Positions 56,817-64,000 of a stretch of DNA of 64,000 bases are shown piece after piece. Below the pieces are notes generated by a model. That model worked only from the letters and a program-made list of their open reading frames with translations, did not search any database and was not told the origin of the DNA. Both the position numbers and the translations under genes were made by a program. Position 1 is the stretch's first letter. Each line of letters begins with the position of its first letter. The stretch is from Paenibacillus sp. J31TS4 (GTDB taxonomy: Bacteria > Bacillota > Bacilli > Paenibacillales > NBRC-103111), in assembly GCF_018403265.1 (NCBI RefSeq), contig NZ_BOSI01000001.1, positions 1,612,001 through 1,676,000 of the forward strand, in the 5' to 3' direction.

Positions 56817-57091
56817 ACCGGCGGCCTCCTCACGGAGAGAATCAGATTATGCAGGCGGTACTGCAGATGCCGCGGCATGGCCCCCGGCTCGTCCCGGCTC
56901 TGGTAGCGCCACGTAGCCAGATCACACACAAACATAAGGTGAGCAGAGTTGGCCGCATCCAGAGCTACCCCCTGCTCACCCTCCAGCTCTTTAATTATGC
57001 CGTCGACAATGGCGGTCAGGTATGTGTCCCGGACAGCCGTCCGGATCCCCAGCCGCTCTTTGACGAGGGCGACGACGGCTGCCGTGTCCAT
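56813..57091 (-). CDS. Head-tail connector protein (gp6-like)
   Basis: A 92-residue helical protein: AAVVALVKERLGIRTAVRD, YLTAIVDGIIKELEGEQG and DLATWRYQSRDEPGAMP fit the HK97 gp6/SPP1 gp15 connector family. The ring binds the portal. Start and stop overlap neighbours. Confidence 0.82.
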   Translation of the reverse strand: MDTAAVVALVKERLGIRTAVRDTYLTAIVDGIIKELEGEQGVALDAANSAHLMFVCDLATWRYQSRDEPGAMPRHLQYRLHNLILSVRRPPV

Positions 57092-57339
57092 TACTGCACC
57101 GCCTTGATGGCCTCGAGGATCTCAGCCTTATTCATCGCACTGGTCACGCCGTCGATTTCGTTCTCCTCCGCGTATTTCAGCAGCTCAGCCTTTGTCATGT
57201 CCTCGAGCGGCTTGTCGGCGGCTTCCGCCACATAGCCGAGCTTTGCCAGTTCCTCGGCGCGATCGCCTTCGTACACATCGCCGACGTCGTACAACATCTT
57301 CGTAAATTTGTCCCGAAATGCTTTAACTACTTCTGCCAT
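57091..57339 (-). CDS. Small phage protein with SAP/Rho-N-like motif
   Basis: An 82-residue protein: DKFTKMLYDVGDVYEGDRA followed by MTKAELLKYAEENEIDGVT, a SAP/Rho-N-like helix-extended-helix. Such small genes sit between capsid and connector in many Bacillus phages. The ATG at 57339 follows GAGGAGG. Confidence 0.72.
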   Translation of the reverse strand: MAEVVKAFRDKFTKMLYDVGDVYEGDRAEELAKLGYVAEAADKPLEDMTKAELLKYAEENEIDGVTSAMNKAEILEAIKAVQ

Positions 57340-57404
57340 GTTGATTCCTCCTCTCAAATTGTGGGCGGCCGTCAAGCCGACCGACCCTCACATATCATGT
57401 TCGC

Positions 57405-58700
57405 TTACACTTCTGGCGTCAGCGTGATAACGACAAAGTAATCCGGGTAGATCGGTTTGCCATCGTAACGAGCGGTCCCTTTAAAGACCGTCTGATCCTC
57501 GATAAAGCGGACGTCCGTCGATACCGCCAGTTGCACGCCGCGACGTTCGCCGAGCATGTACTTTTTGAAATCACCCATGACAATCTGATCCGCCGGCGCG
57601 TACTGGGAGAACACGACACGCGTGCCATCGGGAAGCCGCGGAGACTGCGCCGTCTGGATGACCAGGCGTCCATCAGCGGTCGGAAGGAAAGTTTGCGGGG
57701 CGATGCGGGCGTAGTACGTCGACCGGCGCATGACCGCGATGACCTCGCCGATCGGCACGCCATCCTCTCCGTCGTCAAGCAGCGACATGTTGGATACGAT
57801 GTCCTTGAGTGTGCCGTCGCTAGTTACGCGACGTTCAGCGTGCTCTGCTGCCGCCAGCGCCGTAATGATGCCGAGCGGCTGCTTTCCGGAAGCCCCGGTG
57901 CCGACCAGGATTGCCTTGTCCAGTGCTTTTGCGATCGCCATAGCCAGCCGGCTCTCGATAAAGTTTGCCAGGTCGATCATGGAATCTTCCAAGATCGCGT
58001 TGCAGACCGGGATAAATCCGCCGACCTTGAAGCCGTCCAGCTCCGTTTGGCTAAACGACGTTGCCAGCTCCTGCACAGGATCGCACATTTCGGTCCAAAT
58101 GGCCTCCGGAATGGCGCCGTCCATGACGATCCGAGCCGTACCGTTGAGCGTCTCGACGTTGACTTCCCGGTACAACGTGGAGTAGTCGCCCAGGCGCTGC
58201 TGGATGGCGTTAATCACCACTTCCGGGATGATGATATCAGTGTTGCTCAGCGCCCGCTTGTTTTGGATCGCTGTTACGATGTTGCCGTAAAACTCCCGTA
58301 CCTCGGGACGGTTCAGGCGCTCCAGCATTTGAGCGCGGGTTTCGTACTTGTTACCTTTCATTCTCGTTTCGCCCCCTTGGTTTTGGTTTCTAGCTTCCGG
58401 CGCCGGTGCAGGCGTCTGGTTATTGCTCGGAGTCTTGCTGTTAAGCTGCTCGAGCTCTCCCTCCAGCGCTTGGATCTCGCCTTCTAACGTGCTCTTCTTC
58501 TCGTCGAGATCGGCCTGCTCCGTTTCAATAGCCCCGGCTTCTTCTTCGACGGCCGCGATTTCCTCGTCCGTTTGTGCCTCCTCCAGCGCCTTCTCCGCAT
58601 TGGAACTGCGCGTCTTGAGCGCTGTTTCCTTCTCGAGTAACTCGGAAAGGGTCGCCTTCGCTCGCTCGATCTTTTTACCGAGCATGAGTTGTTTAAGCAT
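57405..58700 (-). CDS. HK97-type major capsid protein with N-terminal scaffold
   Basis: A 431-residue protein. The first 105 residues are a coiled-coil scaffold (ERAKATLSELLEKETALK; EEAGAIETEQADLDEKK) followed by a Pro/Gln/Asn linker, cut off by the protease during maturation. The rest has the HK97 fold: LGDYSTLYREVNVETLNG, ILEDSMIDLANFIESRLA and AILVGTGASGKQPLGI. It follows the protease with an 8-base overlap. Confidence 0.9.
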   Translation of the reverse strand: MLKQLMLGKKIERAKATLSELLEKETALKTRSSNAEKALEEAQTDEEIAAVEEEAGAIETEQADLDEKKSTLEGEIQALEGELEQLNSKTPSNNQTPAPAPEARNQNQGGETRMKGNKYETRAQMLERLNRPEVREFYGNIVTAIQNKRALSNTDIIIPEVVINAIQQRLGDYSTLYREVNVETLNGTARIVMDGAIPEAIWTEMCDPVQELATSFSQTELDGFKVGGFIPVCNAILEDSMIDLANFIESRLAMAIAKALDKAILVGTGASGKQPLGIITALAAAEHAERRVTSDGTLKDIVSNMSLLDDGEDGVPIGEVIAVMRRSTYYARIAPQTFLPTADGRLVIQTAQSPRLPDGTRVVFSQYAPADQIVMGDFKKYMLGERRGVQLAVSTDVRFIEDQTVFKGTARYDGKPIYPDYFVVITLTPEV

Positions 58701-59274
58701 TTTTTCTCAACCTCGCTTTCAAGTTTTGTTTGCGCTGCTCCAGCTGCCGCGATTTGTGTTGCTCGAGCTCAGCCTTCCGAGCTTGGACGCCTGTCGCCTG
58801 GTAGGCCGGGAAGGTACACACCGAAACCTCGTGCAAGTCAATGTTCCGGAGCGTCCAGAGAACAGATCCGTCATCGCGGAAGTCGATGTCCTCCTTGAGG
58901 ATGTTGAACCCAAAGGAACACTGGTCCACATCTCCTCGCTTCACTCGCTCGTATAGGTTGACTGCGTCCGAGTCGTTGGGATTGACCTTCACGCGCCCCC
59001 AAAGTCCGTGAGAGTCCGCTTTGAGCTCCAGCGTGCCCGCCTTATTCCGGCCTAGGACAAACATCGTGTCATGGTTGATGAGCGCCCGCACATCGTTTCC
59101 TAGCGTGCTATTAAAGGCGTCCGGGGCAATCTGCTCGAACGCCCCCGCCCATAGCTCCGTAGGCTGGTTAAAAACTGCAAAGTACCCTTCGATCACCATC
59201 TCCTGCCCGTCGCCATCCACCCGCGTTTTGAGCTCCGTCTGGAGACTCCGCGTCTGCTGCTTGTCCCTATCCAT
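58693..59274 (-). CDS. HK97 prohead protease
   Basis: A 193-residue serine protease that trims the capsid scaffold. [34 protein letters not shown] (His) and [10 protein letters not shown] (Ser) give the expected catalytic His and Ser. The ATG at 59274 is preferred since GGAGGAGG lies upstream; a GTG at 59283 is also in frame. It overlaps portal and capsid genes. Confidence 0.88.
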   Translation of the reverse strand: MDRDKQQTRSLQTELKTRVDGDGQEMVIEGYFAVFNQPTELWAGAFEQIAPDAFNSTLGNDVRALINHDTMFVLGRNKAGTLELKADSHGLWGRVKVNPNDSDAVNLYERVKRGDVDQCSFGFNILKEDIDFRDDGSVLWTLRNIDLHEVSVCTFPAYQATGVQARKAELEQHKSRQLEQRKQNLKARLRKNA

Positions 59275-60466
59275 CTCCCTCACCTCCTCCCGGGTTCAAC
59301 TTCTTCTGATCACCGATCATGCCCGCGGGGATAAAGTTTTCCAAGATGACGAGCTGGTCAAGGCCTTCCTTCGGCGACATGCCGATCCAGTCGCGGACCT
59401 CGTTGCCCTCCATCAGCCCGCGAATGTAGAGGTTGCTGCCTACATCGGCCAGTTCCTTGAGATCGTAGGCGTAGAGGGATCGCGGATTGAACTTGAAATA
59501 CAGATCCGGCGCGTACAGCAGCTTGCGGGTCAGCTCCTGCTCAATCCCCTTGGCGATCGGCAGCAGTGTCGATTGGATAAAGGCGTTGTACTCGTCCTTC
59601 TTGAAATCTCCGACGCCAACAAAAAAAGCCGGCACTCCGAAGAGGCCCGCCACAGTTCGCTTATCCAGTTGCACCGCATCGTTGATCGCCAGGTCCTCCA
59701 GCGTCAGCGGCTTCACCTCCTGCACCTCCAGCATCTCCGCCGGCACAATCCAGGGTTGCCCCGCCTCCGAGCGCTTGAGGTACATATCGAAAACCTTATC
59801 GCGGCCTTCTTCGCTGGAGAGCTCCGCCGTATTCGCGTCAACCTTGACGATAAGACTTGGCATGTACTTGCTGCCCATGAAGCCCTTTTTCGTCGCAGTG
59901 GCCTGCTTAAGGTTGTCCGCGATATCTTTTAAGGCGGCCCGGTAGCCCGTGCCGATCCATGGTCGGTCAGGGTTCGGGTTGATAATAAAATGCAGCACCT
60001 CGTCATGGTTATAGGCCCGGCCTTGATAAATGACCTGATAGCCGTCCGACGTATCTTGATAGGACACGCTGCCTGCTTTAAGCGGTATCAGCTCGTCGAT
60101 CAGGCCTTCCCGTATCCGCGGATAGACGACGCTATTCCCCTTCCCATCCAAAAGCATCGTATAGACGATGTTGTAGACCCATGCTTTACGGGTCATGAGG
60201 GTATATGGGTTTACGTCAAGCTTCCGGCTGAGCGCGTTGCGGACCCGGATGTCGCCGTTGTCGGTGTTCTGCATCAGGTGGATGGTCATCGAGCTGATCA
60301 GCTCCGCGATCTTGTGAACCGCCATCTTGACCTCTGGATTATCTGATAACCGGGTATAGCCCGGGATGCAAAGCGTATCATGGGCGTCCGTTGTCAGGAA
60401 CCACCCAATGGGTGACTCCGGCGCCGCCCGTGTGTTTGCCTGTTGTCGCTTTTTCTTCTTGCTCAA
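59267..60466 (-). CDS. Phage portal protein (HK97 family)
   Basis: A 399-residue portal of the HK97 gp3 type: [26 protein letters not shown]-like [38 protein letters not shown] and [18 protein letters not shown]. The dodecamer forms the DNA channel. The TTG at 60466 has GGGGTGAGG upstream; the earlier ATG at 60490 lies within the terminase gene. Confidence 0.9.
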   Translation of the reverse strand: MSKKKKRQQANTRAAPESPIGWFLTTDAHDTLCIPGYTRLSDNPEVKMAVHKIAELISSMTIHLMQNTDNGDIRVRNALSRKLDVNPYTLMTRKAWVYNIVYTMLLDGKGNSVVYPRIREGLIDELIPLKAGSVSYQDTSDGYQVIYQGRAYNHDEVLHFIINPNPDRPWIGTGYRAALKDIADNLKQATATKKGFMGSKYMPSLIVKVDANTAELSSEEGRDKVFDMYLKRSEAGQPWIVPAEMLEVQEVKPLTLEDLAINDAVQLDKRTVAGLFGVPAFFVGVGDFKKDEYNAFIQSTLLPIAKGIEQELTRKLLYAPDLYFKFNPRSLYAYDLKELADVGSNLYIRGLMEGNEVRDWIGMSPKEGLDQLVILENFIPAGMIGDQKKLNPGGGEGDG

Positions 60467-60471
60467 ATACC

Positions 60472-62196
60472 TCACCCCCCGTTCAACCATTTGCTGGCGC
60501 TGGCTGCTTTCTCAGCGCTTTCCATTTTTCGCACACAAGCAAAAACCGAAGCATCGAAGATATCAATCCGCTGCTCGGGCATCACTTTTTCATATTGGAT
60601 CATGTCGTCTGTTTTCTCGATTGCTCGGACGTTCTGCAAGCAGTATTCATAAGCGCTGGAATGCAGGTAATAAAGATTGCCCTCCTTGGCCTTTTGCTCG
60701 ATCCGTCGGAAGCCCTGGCTCTTTCTCCAGAAATACTGCGGTTCGTCGATCATGGAAAAGCCAGCCCGTTTCATTCCGAGGAAAAACTCACGGCTGAACT
60801 TGCGGTCGAAGCCGACCTGCTTGATGCGGAAGCCTTTTTTCTTCATCGCGACGAACCAGTTCGTCACCTCCGCATGGTTGACCACTGGCGTATTCGTCAT
60901 CGTGAGCCAGCCTTCATCCTTCCAGCCGAATAGAGGGATATTATCGTCCTCCGCTTTCCGGGTGGCCGCGACGATCGGGAACCAGGCGTGAGGAACGATG
61001 ATGTCTACGTCGCCATAGGACCCGTACAACGCAGCCGCCGTAAGGTCATGCAGCTTGGAGAGATCCGCACCGCCAAACCAATCGATATCCAACTTCGCAA
61101 GCTGCTCGAGCGTCCACTTGTATTGCCGATCGCTCGCCTTGAATTCGTCCAGATTGAAGTAAGCCCGCATGGCCGCCGTGTAAACGTTGAGCGACTTGGC
61201 CAGAAAGTCCTTCCGCTGCTGCGGATCGTTCTGCGCCTGAGCTGCATCATTGACGATGTCCTCCGGCCGGATGGTCACTCCGTAGTTAGGGTTGGCCATC
61301 TCGTGCTGGACGGGATCGGTATAATCGACTTCGCCGGTTTCCGGGTTCTCTGCAGCCTTGGTGATAAACACGAAGTAGGCATCGTCCCGAACGGTGCCGT
61401 CCAGAATCTTCTTGCAATACTGGAGACGCTGATAACAAAAGCTCGTCATGTCGTCGCCGGCCGTCGTGATCCCGATCATGAGCTTGTTGCTGTACGCCTT
61501 CATAGCCTCTTTGATGATGTTGTACTGCTTCGGTGACTTATAGGCGTGCAGCTCGTCGGCAATGGCCAGGTTACAGTTGAGTGAGTCCTGCCGATCCGGG
61601 TTGGCCGCCAGCGCCTTGATGTAGATTGACCCGTCGCCCATGTCCCCGCTGATGGAGTGCTCCTGGTTGTTGTCCAGGATCCGGAAGCTATCCTCTTCCC
61701 CCATCTGTCGAAGGTTGAACAGGATAAAGTTAAAGCTCTGCAGCGATTGTTCCAGCGCAGCGCCAACAATATAAATCTTTGACCCGGACCGGCGATTCAA
61801 GAGGGACAGCGCCCAAGACAGCGCGGCCACAAACCTGGTCTTGCCGTTCTTCCGCGGAATGAAGATGAACGCCTCTTTGTACCGGCGAAGCTTGGTCCCC
61901 TTCTGGTAAAAGCCCAGCAGGTTGTAGACGATGAACATCTGCCACGGCTCAAGCAAAAACGGCTCCCCGCGGAGCGGAGTGCCGTCTAATTTCTCGCCCT
62001 GATCGTGGACGAAGGTCTTCTCGATGATCCCGATGACAAACTCGGCATCCTTCGGCAGAAACTCGTAATCTGGACTATCCAGGTCGCGGAGGAATCTTTC
62101 GCAGCTCTGGACAAGCTCCTTGCATGCAACCTTCCTCCCCTCGACAATGGACCGGGCGTATTCGATTACGGAATCATGGTGCTTGAATTGACTCAT
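60472..62196 (-). CDS. terL: Terminase large subunit
   Basis: A 574-residue packaging motor. The ATPase has the Walker A-like RKNGKT (115-120) and Walker B-like AIADELHAY with Asp-Glu at 214-215; the nuclease domain follows ([35 protein letters not shown]). Sequence type is that of cos-packaging Bacillus siphophages. It overlaps the small subunit by 4 bases. Confidence 0.92.
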   Translation of the reverse strand: MSQFKHHDSVIEYARSIVEGRKVACKELVQSCERFLRDLDSPDYEFLPKDAEFVIGIIEKTFVHDQGEKLDGTPLRGEPFLLEPWQMFIVYNLLGFYQKGTKLRRYKEAFIFIPRKNGKTRFVAALSWALSLLNRRSGSKIYIVGAALEQSLQSFNFILFNLRQMGEEDSFRILDNNQEHSISGDMGDGSIYIKALAANPDRQDSLNCNLAIADELHAYKSPKQYNIIKEAMKAYSNKLMIGITTAGDDMTSFCYQRLQYCKKILDGTVRDDAYFVFITKAAENPETGEVDYTDPVQHEMANPNYGVTIRPEDIVNDAAQAQNDPQQRKDFLAKSLNVYTAAMRAYFNLDEFKASDRQYKWTLEQLAKLDIDWFGGADLSKLHDLTAAALYGSYGDVDIIVPHAWFPIVAATRKAEDDNIPLFGWKDEGWLTMTNTPVVNHAEVTNWFVAMKKKGFRIKQVGFDRKFSREFFLGMKRAGFSMIDEPQYFWRKSQGFRRIEQKAKEGNLYYLHSSAYEYCLQNVRAIEKTDDMIQYEKVMPEQRIDIFDASVFACVRKMESAEKAASASKWLNGG

Positions 62197-62558
62197 CCCA
62201 TCTCACTCAGCGCTGCCGCAAGCGCTGACTTGCCTTTTTTCTCGACCGTCACGGTCTCCAGGGACTTCGGATTAAGGCAAAGGCGGTCGGAGTACGCCAG
62301 CAGGTCTTTTCGCAAAGATTCAAGCGTTGCCACGATTGGCGCCTTCTTCGCACCACCGTCAGCCGTACTTACCTGGTATCGCATCCCGCCATTCACAAAG
62401 CGCTCAGTGATCATGTTGTACTGAACCACGAGCTCTGCGTAAACCTTAATCAGCGGATCGTATTCCGGCTTGTAAACGCCGAGCGCCTTCATGTCAGAAA
62501 CGGTCCGATCGATCACCAGTTGCTGAGCAGCCAACGCTTTTTCTCCTGCCTTCGACAT
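62193..62558 (-). CDS. terS: Terminase small subunit (P27 type)
   Basis: A 121-residue protein: [38 protein letters not shown] and [19 protein letters not shown] match P27-family small terminases that recognise the packaging site. It sits between the HNH gene and TerL; HNH plus P27-like TerS usually means cos ends. Confidence 0.88.
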   Translation of the reverse strand: MSKAGEKALAAQQLVIDRTVSDMKALGVYKPEYDPLIKVYAELVVQYNMITERFVNGGMRYQVSTADGGAKKAPIVATLESLRKDLLAYSDRLCLNPKSLETVTVEKKGKSALAAALSEMG

Positions 62559-62630
62559 CGCCTCACCTCCCGAAAAAAGTTTTGAAAGCTCGCTCTATTG
62601 GAAAAGGGTCCCCAGCCCGGTCCCAAAGCT

Positions 62631-62930
62631 CTAGGGTGCTGCACTCTGAGGGAGGGGGGATACCTTCTCCCGCCACCGTTCGCCAGCCTCAGTCAATACG
62701 CCCGTCGTCCGGTCATGCATCTTGTCGTGGCATGGATTACACAGGCTCACAAGGTTGGGGCTCACTAGTGCAAGCTCCGGATGCCGTTCCAGTGGATTGA
62801 TATGATGAACCGTTGCGGCTGCCGTAGACCGGCCGTACCGCTTGCACTCCTGGCACAGGTATTCGTCACGCCTCAGGATCTTCTCTCGTTTGGTCTTCCA
62901 GCGTGTCGACTTGTAGAATGATTGCGGCAC
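62631..62930 (-). CDS. HNH endonuclease (packaging accessory)
   Basis: A 99-residue nuclease. Two Cys pairs (C-x2-C at 26/29 and 64/67) bind structural zinc. The HNH core lies in VHHINPLERHPELALVSPN and CNPCHDKMH (His42-His43 and His68). In cos phages of this type the HNH protein next to TerS and TerL helps cut cos. I chose the GTG at 62930 with GGGAGGTG upstream, giving the usual start PQSFYKSTRW. Confidence 0.88.
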   Translation of the reverse strand: MPQSFYKSTRWKTKREKILRRDEYLCQECKRYGRSTAAATVHHINPLERHPELALVSPNLVSLCNPCHDKMHDRTTGVLTEAGERWREKVSPLPQSAAP

Positions 62931-62971
62931 CACGCAGCACCTCCCTGTCATAGACACAGCCTGTCCGGTAT

Positions 62972-62984
62972 GGTATATTATACC
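62972..62984. promoter_or_regulatory. Palindrome in the gap before the late operon
   Basis: GGTATA-T-TATACC between the RinA-type gene and the HNH gene, about 40 bases before the HNH start. The minus strand reads TATAAT inside it. It is a candidate late-promoter or activator site. Confidence 0.45.
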
Positions 62985-63008
62985 TGCCTGCGGAAGCACC
63001 GCGGCCTA

Positions 63009-63044
63009 AGCTCAGTCCGGAAGCACCGGCTGGGCTTTTTAATT
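63009..63044 (+). terminator. Hairpin pointing rightward
   Basis: AGCTCAGTCCGG and CCGGCTGGGCT around a 5-base loop, followed on the plus strand by TTTTTAATTT. No rightward gene is seen, so it may stop antisense transcription. Confidence 0.45.
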
Positions 63045-63055
63045 TGCAAACGAAA

Positions 63056-63077
63056 AGACCGCCCCGAAGGACGGTCT
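63056..63077 (-). terminator. Terminator after the RinA-type gene
   Basis: AGACCGTCC-TTCG-GGGCGGTCT followed on the minus strand by TTTTCG, about 105 bases past the stop. It separates the regulator from the late operon. Confidence 0.75.
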
Positions 63078-63182
63078 ACCCAAATAAGGAGGTCGGTTAT
63101 AGGCGGCACGCTTTGTCTCCTACTTCCGACACTAGCATAATACCACGGAAAGTGACGTCAAAAGTATCATGATAGTATCATT

Positions 63183-63603
63183 TCAACGCCAACCGATTCG
63201 ATCTGACACGGCTTGAACAATCCCGTCTCTCCACCGAATCGCCGTAATCCGGCTAATGCCCAGCTGCATGGCGATACCATCCCACGTGAGCTGCTGCGGT
63301 CGTGTCCAGTACTTCAGCTTCACCAGTTGCTGCCGGTCTTCCGGGAGTGCAGCGTAAACGGATTGGATGGCGTCGTGAATGCGTTCCAGGTTCTCCAGCT
63401 TCCGGTGACTGGTTAGCAGAACGGCTACGCGGCTGGTAGGATCGCCCGGAAGATTGCTCTTCCCGCCGCCGACGTTTTCGTCCGTCGTTCCCGATCCGTG
63501 GATGATCTCGTTCTTCAGCCGAATGATTTCCCGGCCGGTTTCGTGAAAGGTGTACAGTTCCGACTCCACATGCTTGAACGTGCTCTTTCGGATCGCCATC
63601 ATG
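63183..63603 (-). CDS. RinA-type phage late transcription activator
   Basis: A 140-residue protein: FKHVESELYTFHETGREII, DENVGGGKSNLPGDPTSRV, LVKLKYWTRPQQLTWDGIA and the HTH ISRITAIRWRDGIVQ match RinA of staphylococcal phages, which switches on late (packaging and structural) genes. The second half resembles sigma-70 region 4. Positioned just before the late operon, as expected. The ATG at 63603 follows GGAGGGATAGAC. Confidence 0.88.
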
Positions 63604-63604
63604 T

Positions 63605-64000
63605 CTATCCCTCCAGTTTCGAAATTCTCGCTTTTACGGCATCCATCAGCGCGTCCTGCCCTGCCGCTTTTGACTCCAGCGCCTCCATGGCGTCCTCGTC
63701 CATCGTTCCCTCGGTGACCAGGTGATGGATGATCACGTTCCGGGTTTGGCCCTGCCGGTACAGCCTGGCGTTGGCCTGCTGGTAGAGTTCCAGGCTCCAC
63801 GTGAGGCCGAACCATACGATCACGCTGCCACCGTCCTGCAGGTTGAGGCCGTGGCCGGCGCTTGCCGGGTGTACGGCGAGGATCGGGATTCGGCCGGCGT
63901 TCCACTCGGCGATGTCCCTCGTCCCGTCCGCACCTTTTCTCAAGGTTCGGGTTTTCGGGAACCGCTTCTTGATCCGCTCGAGGTCGTGCTGGTAGGAGTA
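63605..64000 (-). CDS. SNF2-type helicase, C-terminal part (cut by window edge)
   Basis: The last 131 codons of an SF2 helicase; the start lies beyond the right edge. HPASAGHGLNLQDGG, VWFGLTWSLELYQQANARL and RLYRQGQTRNVIIHHLV are the family's motifs V and VI with the arginine finger. Phages of this kind carry such a helicase in their replication region, together with a VRR-NUC nuclease that may lie further right. Ends one base before the start of the RinA-type gene. Confidence 0.9.
   Translation of the reverse strand, partial: YSYQHDLERIKKRFPKTRTLRKGADGTRDIAEWNAGRIPILAVHPASAGHGLNLQDGGSVIVWFGLTWSLELYQQANARLYRQGQTRNVIIHHLVTEGTMDEDAMEALESKAAGQDALMDAVKARISKLEG

Noticed and set aside
62559-62630. 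Candidate cos site between the HNH and TerS genes (GGGTCCCC and CCCGGTCCC).
   Set aside because: The GC-rich stretch is suggestive by position, but no defined overhang or repeat pattern can be read; virion-end sequencing would be needed.

Overview
The window looks like the chromosome of a high-GC endospore-forming Bacillota, most likely Paenibacillaceae. The evidence is the gene set (cotJABC, ytrH/ytrI, ytvI, YheA, YheC/YheD paralogues, YtoI, YunD, YfkAB), strong Shine-Dalgarno sites with many ATG, GTG and TTG starts, and Bacillus-like control sites (a CcpA cre site, a GAAC-N4-GTTC SOS box). The species assignment is inference.

Positions 1 to about 39.3 kb are host chromosome. The left end is a core-metabolism block on the minus strand, dnaE - small protein - accD - accA - pyk (pyk cut by the window edge), with ytrH-ytrI and a YtpI-like gene divergent from dnaE. 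Next come a BCCT osmolyte transporter, YtoI, DegV, an orphan extracellular solute-binding lipoprotein behind a promoter overlapped by a cre site, and YheA. A tandem run of five ATP-grasp proteins of the YheC/YheD spore-associated family fills 15.1-21.3 kb. After it lie a HAD phosphatase, a collagen-like YuzF-type protein, cotJABC, ytvI, a CorC/CNNM protein, YfkAB, an HD-GYP protein, uppP, YunD, a MoaD-MoaE fusion coupled to a MoeB/ThiF enzyme, an MFS exporter divergent from a LysR regulator, two secreted proteins (one helveticin-J-like) and a DUF1697 protein.

From about 39.4 kb to the right edge is a prophage that continues beyond the window. Its left margin holds a DUF1259 gene behind a phage-type leader, a 33-codon remnant of a tyrosine integrase, small genes and an XRE regulator. 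Then comes a module of CopG-like protein, two small membrane proteins, an FtsK/TcpA-type ATPase and a replication-relaxation protein. A LexA-DNA-binding-domain-only gene with its own SOS box follows. The late genes run right to left on the minus strand: SNF2 helicase (partial), RinA-type activator, HNH nuclease, TerS, TerL, portal, protease, HK97-type capsid, connectors, tail tube, overlapping tail-assembly chaperones, tape measure, tail hub, fibre, XkdX, XhlA-like protein, DUF1906 lysin, holin. This is a siphovirus-type, HK97-fold, probably cos-packaging phage.

The most unusual points are the five-fold ATP-grasp array, the SOS-box/LexA-like unit, a terminator-plus-ribosome-binding-site cassette repeated three times at gene joints in the prophage, the FtsK/replication-relaxation module, the candidate recoding site in the tail chaperone, and the helveticin-like gene coupled to a 36-codon frame. 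No tRNA, rRNA or CRISPR array was seen.
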